Assembly (NCBI GenBank): GCA_946184715.1
Contig: CAMHGU010000133.1
Span: 1 to 6,295 of the forward strand
Reading direction: 5' to 3'
DNA length: 6,295 nt
Source: an uncultured bacterium
Lineage (GTDB): Bacteria; Bacteroidota; Bacteroidia; Bacteroidales; Muribaculaceae
Shown in pieces: positions 1-6,223 of the stretch (its first letter is position 1; every line of letters starts with the position of its first letter). The translations under genes and the position numbers were made by a program. The notes below the pieces were generated by a model. That model did not search any database and was not told the DNA's origin. It saw only the letters and a list, made by a program, of their open reading frames with translations.

Positions 1-26
1 CATATCCCCTGCCTTACGTCACGACA

Positions 27-659
27 ATGAAACGACTGATAATCTTCACCTTACTGATAGCCTTAGCCTTAGCGGGCTACGATGCAGCCGCTAAGAGTAA
101 AAAGAAGCGCGCGCCGCGCAAGCCGGTAGCCGCGGCTCAGGCCAAGCCTAAATCGCAAGCCGAGAAGGACGGGCTGTTCATCATCATCTCGAAGAAAGAC
201 CTCTCGCTTAGCGTGTGCCGGCGCGATGGCGGCGACACCGTCGTTGTGGCCACCTATCCCGCCTGCTTGAGCAAGAATAAGGGCAATAAGCAGCGCGTGG
301 GCGATATGCGTACCCCCGAATCGCCCAAAGGCAAGCCGTTCAAAATCACCCAAATACAAGATGCCCACACCTGGAAGCACGACTTCAAAGACGGACGTGG
401 CAACATCCTCGCCTACGGTCACTGGTTCCTGCGGCTGCTCACTCCCGGCCACTCCGGCATAGGCATCCACGGCTCCACCAACAACGAAAGCTCTGTGCCC
501 GGGCGCGCCAGTGAGGGATGCATACGCCTGCGCGACGCCGACATCATCACCCTAAAAGAGAAGTATGCCTACGTGGGGATGCCGGTAATCATTCTCGCTG
601 AAGACGAACCCATTAAACCATATCGCCACGCCGACATCAAATCAACAAACGACAAATAA
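27..659 (+). CDS. Secreted L,D-transpeptidase (YkuD domain)
   Basis: 210 aa. L,D-transpeptidases use a catalytic cysteine to form 3-3 peptidoglycan crosslinks, or to attach proteins to the stem peptide, in the periplasm. The N-terminus (about residues 1-22, MKR then a Leu/Ile/Ala stretch) is a signal peptide without a lipobox cysteine, so the product should be soluble periplasmic or stay anchored by this segment. A Lys/Arg/Ala/Pro-rich basic linker follows (about 23-47). The YkuD domain spans about 51-190. It has the GDMRTPESPKGKPF segment (92-105), the conserved His at H148 (HGS) and the active-site motif SEGCIR with catalytic Cys C165; the 17-residue His-Cys distance fits the family. The ATG is chosen because it begins the signal peptide directly; the frame stays open to the window edge. 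It is the first visible gene of a likely five-gene unit. Whether it crosslinks or attaches proteins cannot be read from sequence. Confidence 0.93.
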   Translation: MKRLIIFTLLIALALAGYDAAAKSKKKRAPRKPVAAAQAKPKSQAEKDGLFIIISKKDLSLSVCRRDGGDTVVVATYPACLSKNKGNKQRVGDMRTPESPKGKPFKITQIQDAHTWKHDFKDGRGNILAYGHWFLRLLTPGHSGIGIHGSTNNESSVPGRASEGCIRLRDADIITLKEKYAYVGMPVIILAEDEPIKPYRHADIKSTNDK

Positions 660-671
660 AACGATAGAACA

Positions 672-1199
672 ATGAACAACGCAATCAAAAGAGCATCAAT
701 GCTCGCAATCGCAGCCATCGTGGCTCTGGGAGCCTGGGCCGAAATATTTGTGGAAGTGACAGGCACCGACGTGCGCCTCCGTATGAAACCGTCGCTCAAC
801 GCGGCCACCCTCATCGACGCCAACACCGGGCAAAACATCCACCCCAAGAAAGGCGACCGCCTGCCCTATCTGGGCGAAGCCGGCGACTTCAACAAGGTGA
901 ACTACAACGGCTACGTGGTGTACATCTCCAAGCAGTTCTCACGCCGTATCGACATCGAGGCCAGCCAAGCCGCTACGCCCACAGCCCAAGTAAAGCGTGT
1001 GGTAGTAGATGGCGAACACGTACGCCTGCGCCTGCAGCCGTCGCTCCAAGCCGGAGTGCTCACCATCGACGGTAAGACCATTTACCCCGAAAAAGGCGAC
1101 GCCCTCGTGTTTATGGCCGATGCCGGCGACTTCTACAAGGTGAACTTCCGCGGCTACTACGTGTACATCTCCAAGCAGTTCTCTCACCTGCAAAAGTGA
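672..1199 (+). CDS. Secreted protein with two tandem SH3-like repeats
   Basis: 175 aa. A signal peptide covers about residues 1-23, with a predicted cut after AWA. The mature protein is almost entirely two homologous units, about 26-90 and 109-171, joined by an Ala/Thr-rich linker. Each unit has the order VRLR-x-x-PSL, a GD turn, AGDF-x-KVN and GY-x-VYISKQFS. This resembles bacterial SH3 (SH3b) domains, in which a 'GDWYKV...GWV' strand pair is typical; here Phe replaces the usual Trp. SH3b domains commonly bind peptidoglycan or partner proteins, often beside cell-wall enzymes. The gene starts 12 bases after the first transpeptidase and ends 14 bases before the second, so it is probably co-expressed and acts with them in the periplasm, perhaps as a targeting or scaffold partner. 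That role is inference. No catalytic motif is visible, and a domain search may place it in a named SH3 subfamily or none. Confidence 0.88.
   Translation: MNNAIKRASMLAIAAIVALGAWAEIFVEVTGTDVRLRMKPSLNAATLIDANTGQNIHPKKGDRLPYLGEAGDFNKVNYNGYVVYISKQFSRRIDIEASQAATPTAQVKRVVVDGEHVRLRLQPSLQAGVLTIDGKTIYPEKGDALVFMADAGDFYKVNFRGYYVYISKQFSHLQK
747..1184 (+). repeat. Internal duplication in the SH3-like gene (747-941, 996-1184)
   Basis: The two SH3-like units are encoded by homologous DNA. The clearest trace is a 23-bp identical stretch starting GTGTACATCTCC at 918-940 and 1161-1183, encoding VYISKQFS. The protein units share more than half of their residues, which suggests an old tandem duplication with the strand pair near the end of each unit kept nearly unchanged. 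Confidence 0.8.
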
Positions 1200-1213
1200 C
1201 AATGTAAGTCGCT

Positions 1214-1855
1214 ATGACACATAAGATAACGACAGCGTTAATGCTTATCGTTGGCATCGTGGCAGCCTCATGCCGAGGCGGCAGCGATGCCAACGCCAAT
1301 GTAGAGCCCACACCGGCGCAGCGGCAAGCCGACAGCATCGCCGCCATCAACGCCAAGGTGGAGTATAGCGGCCCGATAGCGCCATCTACCGCATTCATCG
1401 TAATCTCAAAGCGCGACTTGCGGCTACGGGTGTATGCTCCCATCAATGGCGACACCACGCTCGTGGCCCACTACCCCGTGTGTCTCAGCCGCAACAAAGG
1501 CAACAAGGAGCGCAGCGGCGATATGCGCACCCCCGAGTCGCCCGCCGGAAAGCCCTTCACCATCACCCAAATCCAAGACGCCTCTGATTGGCATCACGAC
1601 TTCGGCGACGGCCGCGGCTCTATCCTTGCCTACGGCCACTGGTTCCTGCGCCTTGCCACCCCATTCAGCGGCATCGGCATCCACGGCTCTACCAACAACG
1701 AAAGCTCCGTGCCCGGGCGCGACAGCGAAGGCTGCATACGCCTGCGCGACGCCGACATCATCGCCCTTAAAGAGAACTACGCTTACGTGGGGATGCCCGT
1801 AATCATCCAAGGCGAGAACGACGGTCCCCTACCATTTGAAACAAAGAAACGATAA
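1214..1855 (+). CDS. L,D-transpeptidase (YkuD domain), predicted lipoprotein
   Basis: 213 aa, a close paralogue of the transpeptidase at 27-659. The catalytic domains (about 61-198 here, 51-189 there) are about 79% identical by hand alignment, with a single one-residue gap. The conserved His is H157 (HGS), the active-site motif is SEGCIR with catalytic Cys C174, and the GDMRTPESPAGKPF segment is at 102-115. The N-terminus differs completely: MTHK, a hydrophobic stretch, then VAASC with C20 as a plausible lipobox cysteine, followed by a short polar linker. It is therefore probably a lipid-anchored periplasmic enzyme, while its paralogue is not. No clear Bacteroidetes surface-export signal (an acidic cluster with Lys or Gln just after the Cys) follows C20, which favours the inner leaflet. 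Reaction as for the family: L,D-crosslinking or protein attachment to peptidoglycan. The lipobox is moderate because the -3 residue is Ala. Confidence 0.93.
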   Translation: MTHKITTALMLIVGIVAASCRGGSDANANVEPTPAQRQADSIAAINAKVEYSGPIAPSTAFIVISKRDLRLRVYAPINGDTTLVAHYPVCLSRNKGNKERSGDMRTPESPAGKPFTITQIQDASDWHHDFGDGRGSILAYGHWFLRLATPFSGIGIHGSTNNESSVPGRDSEGCIRLRDADIIALKENYAYVGMPVIIQGENDGPLPFETKKR

Positions 1856-1873
1856 TCACATTATTCAGACCTT

Positions 1874-3766
1874 ATGACCACTTATTACCGACTGATTGCT
1901 CTCACCGCGCTCGCCACAGCGAGCATCATCAGCACAGCGCAGACGTCAGAGACAACGGAGCTATCGGGCGAAATCGACGAGGTGGTGGTTACAGGCACCC
2001 GCAGCGCTACCGACCCTCGCCACCTGTCGCAGACAGTAACCGTAATAGGCCAAGAGCGGATAGAGAATAGCCTTACACCCAGCCTATTGCCCACGGTAGA
2101 GCAACAAGTGCCGGGCGTATTTGTCACCAAGCGCGGGGTGCTGGGCTATGGCGTCTCGACAGGCGCGGCGGGCAGCATCGCCATCCGCGGTCTCAGCGGT
2201 GGCGCCGGCCGAATGATGGTGCTCATCGACGGGCATCCGCAATATAGCGGCATCTTCGGTCACCCTATCTCCGACGCTTACCAGTCGATGATTGCCGAGC
2301 GCGTAGAGGTGCTCCGCGGACCGGCTTCGGTGCTTTACGGCTCCAACGCGATGGGGGGTGTGCTCAACATCGTCACCCGACAGATGAACACCGACGGTAT
2401 CCGCAACCACGCCCGTATAGCTTTCGGCTCTTACAACACCCTCAATGCCGGCTTCACCAACAGAATGCGCTTCGGGCGCTTCAACTCCGTGGCCGCCATC
2501 AGCTACGACCGCACCGCCGGCCATCGCGACAATACGAAATTTGACCAGCTGAGCGGCCTGCTCAAGCTCGGCTACCGATTGAGCAACCACTTCGACCTCA
2601 TGGCCGACGTTGACGTCACCCATTTCAACGCAAGCAACCCCGGCCCTGTGACCGCGCCGCTTGTCGACGCGCGCCAGCATATCACCCGCGGCCTCGCCAG
2701 CGCGGCTCTCAACGACCACTTCGACATAGCCTCCGGCCAGCTTAGCGTGTTCTACAACTGGGGCCACCACAACATCAACGACGGCTACAAAATCGACGGC
2801 GGCTCGCCCCGACCCTACCGATTCAAATCCGACGACGACCTGCTGGGCATCTCGGCCTATCAGACCCTTACCTTCATCGAGAGCAACCGCATCACCGCCG
2901 GATTCGACTGGTACCGCATAGGCGGCAAAGCCTGGAACCGCTACATCACCGGTGAGAAAGAGGGCACGAGCGATATCCTCGTGGATAAAGCGCAGCACGA
3001 AGTGGCCGGATACCTCGACGTGCGCCAAGAGATTACGCGCTACGTCACCGCCAACGCCGGCCTGCGCATCGACCACCATTCCCTCACCGGCACCCAGTGG
3101 ATACCGCAAGTGGGCGTAGCAACACATCTGCCCTACTCGCTCGAGCTGAAACTCTCAGCCACCAAAGGCTTCCGCAACCCCACCTTCCGCGAGCAATTCC
3201 TCTGGGGCACCGCCAACCCCGACCTGCGCCCCGAGTCGCTCTGGAACTATGAGCTCGCCCTCAGCCAACGATTGCTGAGCAACCGCTTGACCTGGGGCGT
3301 CAACGTGTTCCACATCAACGCCAAGAACATCATCGTGCCCACGATGATTGATGGCCGCTCCGTCAACGCCAACTCCGGCCGCCTCAAGAACACCGGCCTC
3401 GAGCTCGCCGCAGCCTTCCGCATCAATAGCCTCTGGAACGTGGAAGCCAACTATAGCTACGTCCACACCGACAAAGTCATCGCCGGAGCGCCAAAGCACA
3501 AGCTCTACGTAGCCGGCACCTTTACTAAAGGCAACCTGAGCCTATCCACCGGCGTAGAGTACATCAACGGCCTGCCCACAAGCGACAGCGCCGATGCCGC
3601 AATAGAGAACTTCGTGCTCTGGAACGCCCAAGCAGCCTACCGATTCCTGCCGTGGCTCAAAGCCTGGGGCAAAGTGGACAATATCCTCGCCCAACGCTAC
3701 GAAATCAACGCCGGATTCCCGATGCCCACCGCCACAGCTATGCTGGGCCTCACCTTCGACTTCTAA
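1874..3766 (+). CDS. TonB-dependent outer-membrane receptor
   Basis: 630 aa. These receptors are beta-barrels with an N-terminal plug that import scarce ligands (siderophores, haem, cobalamin, metals, some sugars) using TonB-ExbB-ExbD energy. A signal peptide covers about 1-22 (cut near STA/Q). A TonB-box-like DEVVVTG lies at 35-41. The plug domain (about 45-170) contains IRGLSGG, VLIDGHPQYSG, RVEVLRGPASVLYGSNAMGG and LNIVT, all classic plug signatures. The rest is a barrel with alternating hydrophobic/polar strands ending in Phe (LGLTFDF), the usual outer-membrane assembly signal. The length matches small BtuB/CirA-type receptors. It lacks the N-terminal carboxypeptidase-regulatory-like domain of SusC-type receptors, and no SusD partner is present, so glycan uptake of the SusC/D kind is unlikely. 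It follows the second transpeptidase by 18 bases. No riboswitch fits in that gap, so the ligand cannot be inferred from regulation. Confidence 0.95.
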   Translation: MTTYYRLIALTALATASIISTAQTSETTELSGEIDEVVVTGTRSATDPRHLSQTVTVIGQERIENSLTPSLLPTVEQQVPGVFVTKRGVLGYGVSTGAAGSIAIRGLSGGAGRMMVLIDGHPQYSGIFGHPISDAYQSMIAERVEVLRGPASVLYGSNAMGGVLNIVTRQMNTDGIRNHARIAFGSYNTLNAGFTNRMRFGRFNSVAAISYDRTAGHRDNTKFDQLSGLLKLGYRLSNHFDLMADVDVTHFNASNPGPVTAPLVDARQHITRGLASAALNDHFDIASGQLSVFYNWGHHNINDGYKIDGGSPRPYRFKSDDDLLGISAYQTLTFIESNRITAGFDWYRIGGKAWNRYITGEKEGTSDILVDKAQHEVAGYLDVRQEITRYVTANAGLRIDHHSLTGTQWIPQVGVATHLPYSLELKLSATKGFRNPTFREQFLWGTANPDLRPESLWNYELALSQRLLSNRLTWGVNVFHINAKNIIVPTMIDGRSVNANSGRLKNTGLELAAAFRINSLWNVEANYSYVHTDKVIAGAPKHKLYVAGTFTKGNLSLSTGVEYINGLPTSDSADAAIENFVLWNAQAAYRFLPWLKAWGKVDNILAQRYEINAGFPMPTATAMLGLTFDF

Positions 3767-3796
3767 ATAGCAAATCAATACAAAACCTTATCAAAT

Positions 3797-4885
3797 ATGA
3801 AAAAACTTACATTAATCGCGTTCGCAATTCTCATTGCCGCCTCTTGCTTCGCTTGCAAAGACAAGCCAAAGACCGACGAAGATGCCACAGGGCAACTCAC
3901 CGACACCGTAGCCGTGAACAATACGGTTGCCGCGGCCGACACTCCCGTGGTGTATATGTACACCCAAATCGACTCCACCAATCTGGTGAAAATCTACGAA
4001 GCCCTCGGGCGTGAGGCCAAAGGCAACGTAGCCGTGAAGCTCTCCACCGGCGAGCCGGGCGGTCACAACTTCCTCGACCCCAATCTGGTGAAGGCCCTTG
4101 TCACTAAGGTCAACGGCACCATCGTAGAGTGCAACACCGCCTACGGAGGCGGCCGCGCCAACACCCAAGACCACCTCAAGGCAGCCGCCGAGCACGGCTT
4201 CACCGCCATCGCCAAAGTCGACATTATGGACGCCGACGGCGAAGTGGAGCTCCCCATCCCCACGAGCAAGCATCTCAACGGCGTGGACTACGTGGGCAAG
4301 AACCTCCTCAACTACGACTTCCTCGTGGTCCTCTCCCACTTCAAAGGCCACGCTATGGGCGGATTTGGCGGCGCTATCAAAAATATCTCGATAGGCTGCG
4401 CCTCAGCCACCGGTAAAGGCTGGATCCACTCCGCCGGCACCACCCGCGAGATCGACTGGAACAAGCTGCCCAAGCAAGACGACTTCCTCGAGTCGATGGC
4501 CGAAGCAGCCTCGGCTATCACCACCCACTTCGGCGACAAAATCATCTACATCAGCGTAGCCAACAACCTCTCCGTTGACTGCGACTGCGACGCCTCGCCC
4601 GAAGACCCCAAGATGGCCGATATAGGCATCCTCGCCTCGCTCGACCCCGTAGCCCTCGACCGCGCCTGCACCGACCTCGTGCGCTCGTCAAAAGACCACG
4701 GCAAGAAGCACCTTATTGAGCGAATCGACTCCCGCCACGGCATGCACACCCTCGACTATGCCGAAACAGAGCTCGGCATGGGCAAGCAGGTATACAAGCT
4801 CGTAGTCCTCGACGCCCCCAAGGACGAAGCTGCCGCAGCTAAGGCCGCGCCCAAAGCAGCCACTCCCGCAGCAAAGAAAAAATAA
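3797..4885 (+). CDS. DUF362 domain protein, predicted lipoprotein
   Basis: 362 aa; function of the family is not established. The N-terminus is a lipoprotein-type signal with two candidate cysteines, C17 (IAASC) and C20 (CFAC). C20 is followed by KDKPKTDED, a charged start that could be a Bacteroidetes surface-export signal. A Thr/Val/Ala-rich linker leads to the DUF362-like domain (about 51-338). Its recognisable parts are VAVKLSTGEPGGHNFLDP (77-94), VECNTAYGG (110-118), VLSHFKGHAMGGFGGAIKNIS (178-198), GCASATGKG (200-208) and ILASLDPVALDRACTDLV (278-295). A DCDCD cluster at 261-265 is notable. The ferredoxin-type 4Fe-4S module found in many DUF362 proteins is absent. The C-terminus (about 341-362) is a low-complexity Ala/Lys/Pro tail. 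The start follows a 30-base A/T-rich, purine-poor gap after the receptor gene, so co-transcription is likely. A link to metal or iron-sulfur handling would be speculation. Confidence 0.88.
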   Translation: MKKLTLIAFAILIAASCFACKDKPKTDEDATGQLTDTVAVNNTVAAADTPVVYMYTQIDSTNLVKIYEALGREAKGNVAVKLSTGEPGGHNFLDPNLVKALVTKVNGTIVECNTAYGGGRANTQDHLKAAAEHGFTAIAKVDIMDADGEVELPIPTSKHLNGVDYVGKNLLNYDFLVVLSHFKGHAMGGFGGAIKNISIGCASATGKGWIHSAGTTREIDWNKLPKQDDFLESMAEAASAITTHFGDKIIYISVANNLSVDCDCDASPEDPKMADIGILASLDPVALDRACTDLVRSSKDHGKKHLIERIDSRHGMHTLDYAETELGMGKQVYKLVVLDAPKDEAAAAKAAPKAATPAAKKK

Positions 4886-4898
4886 CAACCCCTTTGCA

Positions 4899-4929
4899 TT
4901 GATTTTCGAGAAAAATTATACTAACTTTG
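4899..4929 (+). promoter_or_regulatory. Bacteroidetes-type promoter of the ROK kinase gene
   Basis: TTG at 4899-4901 (within ATTG) and TAACTTTG at 4922-4929 match the Bacteroidetes -33 (TTTG/TTG) and -7 (TAnnTTTG) elements, with a 20-bp spacer. A start a few bases downstream would leave a leader of roughly 40-45 bases before the ATG at 4979. A short A/T palindrome, TTTTC-GA-GAAAA (4903-4914), lies in the spacer; it is too weak to call an operator. No clear terminator for the preceding unit lies between 4886 and this promoter, so some read-through into the kinase gene is possible. Confidence 0.8.
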
Positions 4930-4978
4930 TGATTGGCTTATAGCTAAACTCTTAATATCTAACTTATACATTATTATC

Positions 4979-5956
4979 ATGAGTAAACCATACGTAGTAG
5001 GTATCGACATAGGCGGGACCAACACCGTGTTCGGTATCGTGGATGCACGCGGCACCGTGATAGCATCAAGCTCTATCAAGACCGGCGCCCACAGCAAGTT
5101 TGAAGATTATCTCGAAGACCTCCACAAGGAGCTTACGCGCCTTATCGTAGCCAACGACGCCGTAGATAAGATTCACGGCATCGGCGTCGGCGCTCCTAAT
5201 GCCAACTACTTCACCGGCATGATTGAGGAGTGCGTCAATCTTCCTTGGCCCACCCCGCTGGCCTTTGCCGACCTCGTAAGCGAAAAATTCGGCATTCCCG
5301 TGGCCATTACCAACGATGCCAACGCCGCAGCCATCGGCGAGATGACCTACGGCGCCGCCCGCGGCCTCAAAGATTTCATTATGATTACCCTCGGCACCGG
5401 CGTAGGTAGCGGCATCGTCATCAACGGCCAGCTCGTGTATGGCCACGACGGTTTCGCAGGCGAGCTGGGTCACGTGATTATGAAGCGCAACAACGGGCGC
5501 GTGTGCGGCTGCGGCCGTACCGGCTGCCTCGAAGCCTACTGCTCCGCCACCGGCGTGGCACGCACGGCCCGCGAGTTCCTCGAGATTCGCACCGACGACT
5601 CTCTGCTCCGCAACCTGCCCATCGAGGACATCACCTCCAAGGACGTGTACGACGCTGCCACAGCCGGCGATAAGCTCGCTAAGGACATCTTCGAATACAC
5701 CGGCAAGATCCTCGGCGAAGCGTTTGCCGACTTCATCAACTTCTCCAGCCCCGAGGCCATCATCCTCTTCGGCGGCCTTACCAAATCAGGCGACCTGCTC
5801 CTCAACCCCATCCGCGAAGCGATGGCCAAAAACACCCTGCCGGTGTTCAAGGGCAAGACACGCCTGCTCCTGAGCGAGCTCAAAGAGAGCGATGCCGCCG
5901 TCCTCGGCGCCTCCGCCCTCGGCTGGGAAGCCAAAGACGACACCCCCCAAGCCTAA
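4979..5956 (+). CDS. rokA: ROK-family glucokinase/hexokinase (RokA-like)
   Basis: 325 aa, cytoplasmic, full length for the family. It should phosphorylate glucose (possibly also mannose or N-acetylglucosamine, as reported for RokA of Bacteroides fragilis) with ATP to feed glycolysis. Visible motifs: the phosphate-binding DIGGTN at 10-15; ITNDANAAAIGE at 110-121 with the catalytic Asp D113; the second phosphate loop LGTGVGSG at 138-145; GELGH at 161-165; and CGCGRTGCLE at 176-185. The last two supply the ROK zinc ligands H165, C176, C178 and C183, and sugar-contacting Glu residues at E162 and E185. FGGLTKSGDLL (264-274) and LGAS (309-312) close the C-terminal lobe. No N-terminal DNA-binding domain is present, so this is an enzyme and not a ROK repressor. 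It has its own promoter and a hairpin terminator, so it is probably a single-gene unit unrelated to the envelope genes upstream. The symbol rests on recognised similarity; exact sugar preference is unproven. Confidence 0.93.
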   Translation: MSKPYVVGIDIGGTNTVFGIVDARGTVIASSSIKTGAHSKFEDYLEDLHKELTRLIVANDAVDKIHGIGVGAPNANYFTGMIEECVNLPWPTPLAFADLVSEKFGIPVAITNDANAAAIGEMTYGAARGLKDFIMITLGTGVGSGIVINGQLVYGHDGFAGELGHVIMKRNNGRVCGCGRTGCLEAYCSATGVARTAREFLEIRTDDSLLRNLPIEDITSKDVYDAATAGDKLAKDIFEYTGKILGEAFADFINFSSPEAIILFGGLTKSGDLLLNPIREAMAKNTLPVFKGKTRLLLSELKESDAAVLGASALGWEAKDDTPQA

Positions 5957-5976
5957 ATTTCCCCTATCAATAATCC

Positions 5977-6004
5977 GAGAGGCGAGCCTGATGGTTCGCC
6001 TCTC
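5977..6004 (+). terminator. Hairpin terminator after the ROK kinase gene
   Basis: GAGAGGCGA (5977-5985) pairs perfectly with TCGCCTCTC (5996-6004). GCC/GGT (5986-5988 with 5993-5995, including one G-U pair) extends the stem to 12 pairs around a TGAT loop. It begins 20 bases after the stop codon. The following tract (ACTTTATAT) is only moderately T-rich, so it is a strong hairpin with a weak tail. Confidence 0.75.
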
Positions 6005-6163
6005 ACTTTATATCGGCCTCATCGCCATAAGAGGACGCCACCCGACTTCGGTCATGCGTCACCCTACGTCACCCGAATTTTGAGCTAACCTGCTGATTTT
6101 CAAAAGCCGTCATCTGATAGCAGAAGCAAAATGCCAAAGTCAGGAAATTTCGCTCGCAGATAG

Positions 6164-6223
6164 CGCTGATAACGCAGATGATGCAGATGATGCAGAGAAT
6201 CAGCGTTATCTGCGTAATCAGCG
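6164..6223. repeat. Imperfect inverted repeat (hairpin) in the repeat core
   Basis: CGCTGATAACGCAGA (6164-6178) pairs with TCTGCGTAATCAGCG (6209-6223): 14 of 15 positions, one A-A mismatch, 30-base loop. A competing pairing is possible between GATAACGC (6168-6175) and GCGTTATC (6203-6210). It is unlikely to be a simple terminator because the loop is long and no T-run follows directly. Confidence 0.7.
6174..6196. repeat. 9-bp tandem repeat GCAGATGAT, about 2.6 copies
   Basis: GCAGATGAT at 6174-6182 and 6183-6191 is followed by a partial GCAGA at 6192-6196. It occupies the end of the left arm and part of the loop of the inverted repeat. Slippage could change its copy number between strains. 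Confidence 0.8.

Larger units (their letters stand above)
177..1807 (+). repeat. Duplicated transpeptidase domain (177-593 and 1394-1807)
   Basis: The catalytic regions of the two L,D-transpeptidase genes form a diverged direct repeat 1217 bases apart. Identity is high at DNA level around the active site: the stretches encoding GIGIHGSTNNESSVPGR (about 457-510 and 1671-1721) are nearly the same, while the signal peptides and linkers are unrelated. This indicates duplication of the catalytic domain within the locus, with replacement or independent evolution of the N-terminal targeting segment. The 527-base SH3 gene lies between the copies. Confidence 0.85.

Noticed and set aside
1856..1873. 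Cobalamin or other riboswitch controlling the TonB receptor
   Set aside because: The gap to the preceding gene is 18 bases, too short for a riboswitch.
2084..3127. 347-codon open frame on the minus strand, inside the TonB receptor gene
   Set aside because: It is antisense to a strongly supported receptor, its protein is rich in Val/Gly/Ala/His as expected from reverse reading of GC-rich codons, and it shows no family motif.
3812..4351. 179-codon minus-strand open frame opposite the DUF362 gene
   Set aside because: Composition is typical of antisense shadow frames (Val/Gly/His/Glu rich) and it has no recognisable domain.
4903..4914. TTTTC-GA-GAAAA palindrome as a repressor operator
   Set aside because: Five A/T-rich base pairs around a two-base centre are expected by chance in an A/T-rich spacer.
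6075..6082. GAATTTTG as a promoter -7 element
   Set aside because: One mismatch to TAnnTTTG, no TTG at the right distance upstream, and no gene downstream in the window.
5892..6083. 63-codon plus-strand frame running from the kinase end into the spacer
   Set aside because: It overlaps the kinase C-terminus in another frame and reads straight through the terminator hairpin, with Pro/Ser/Lys-rich shadow composition.
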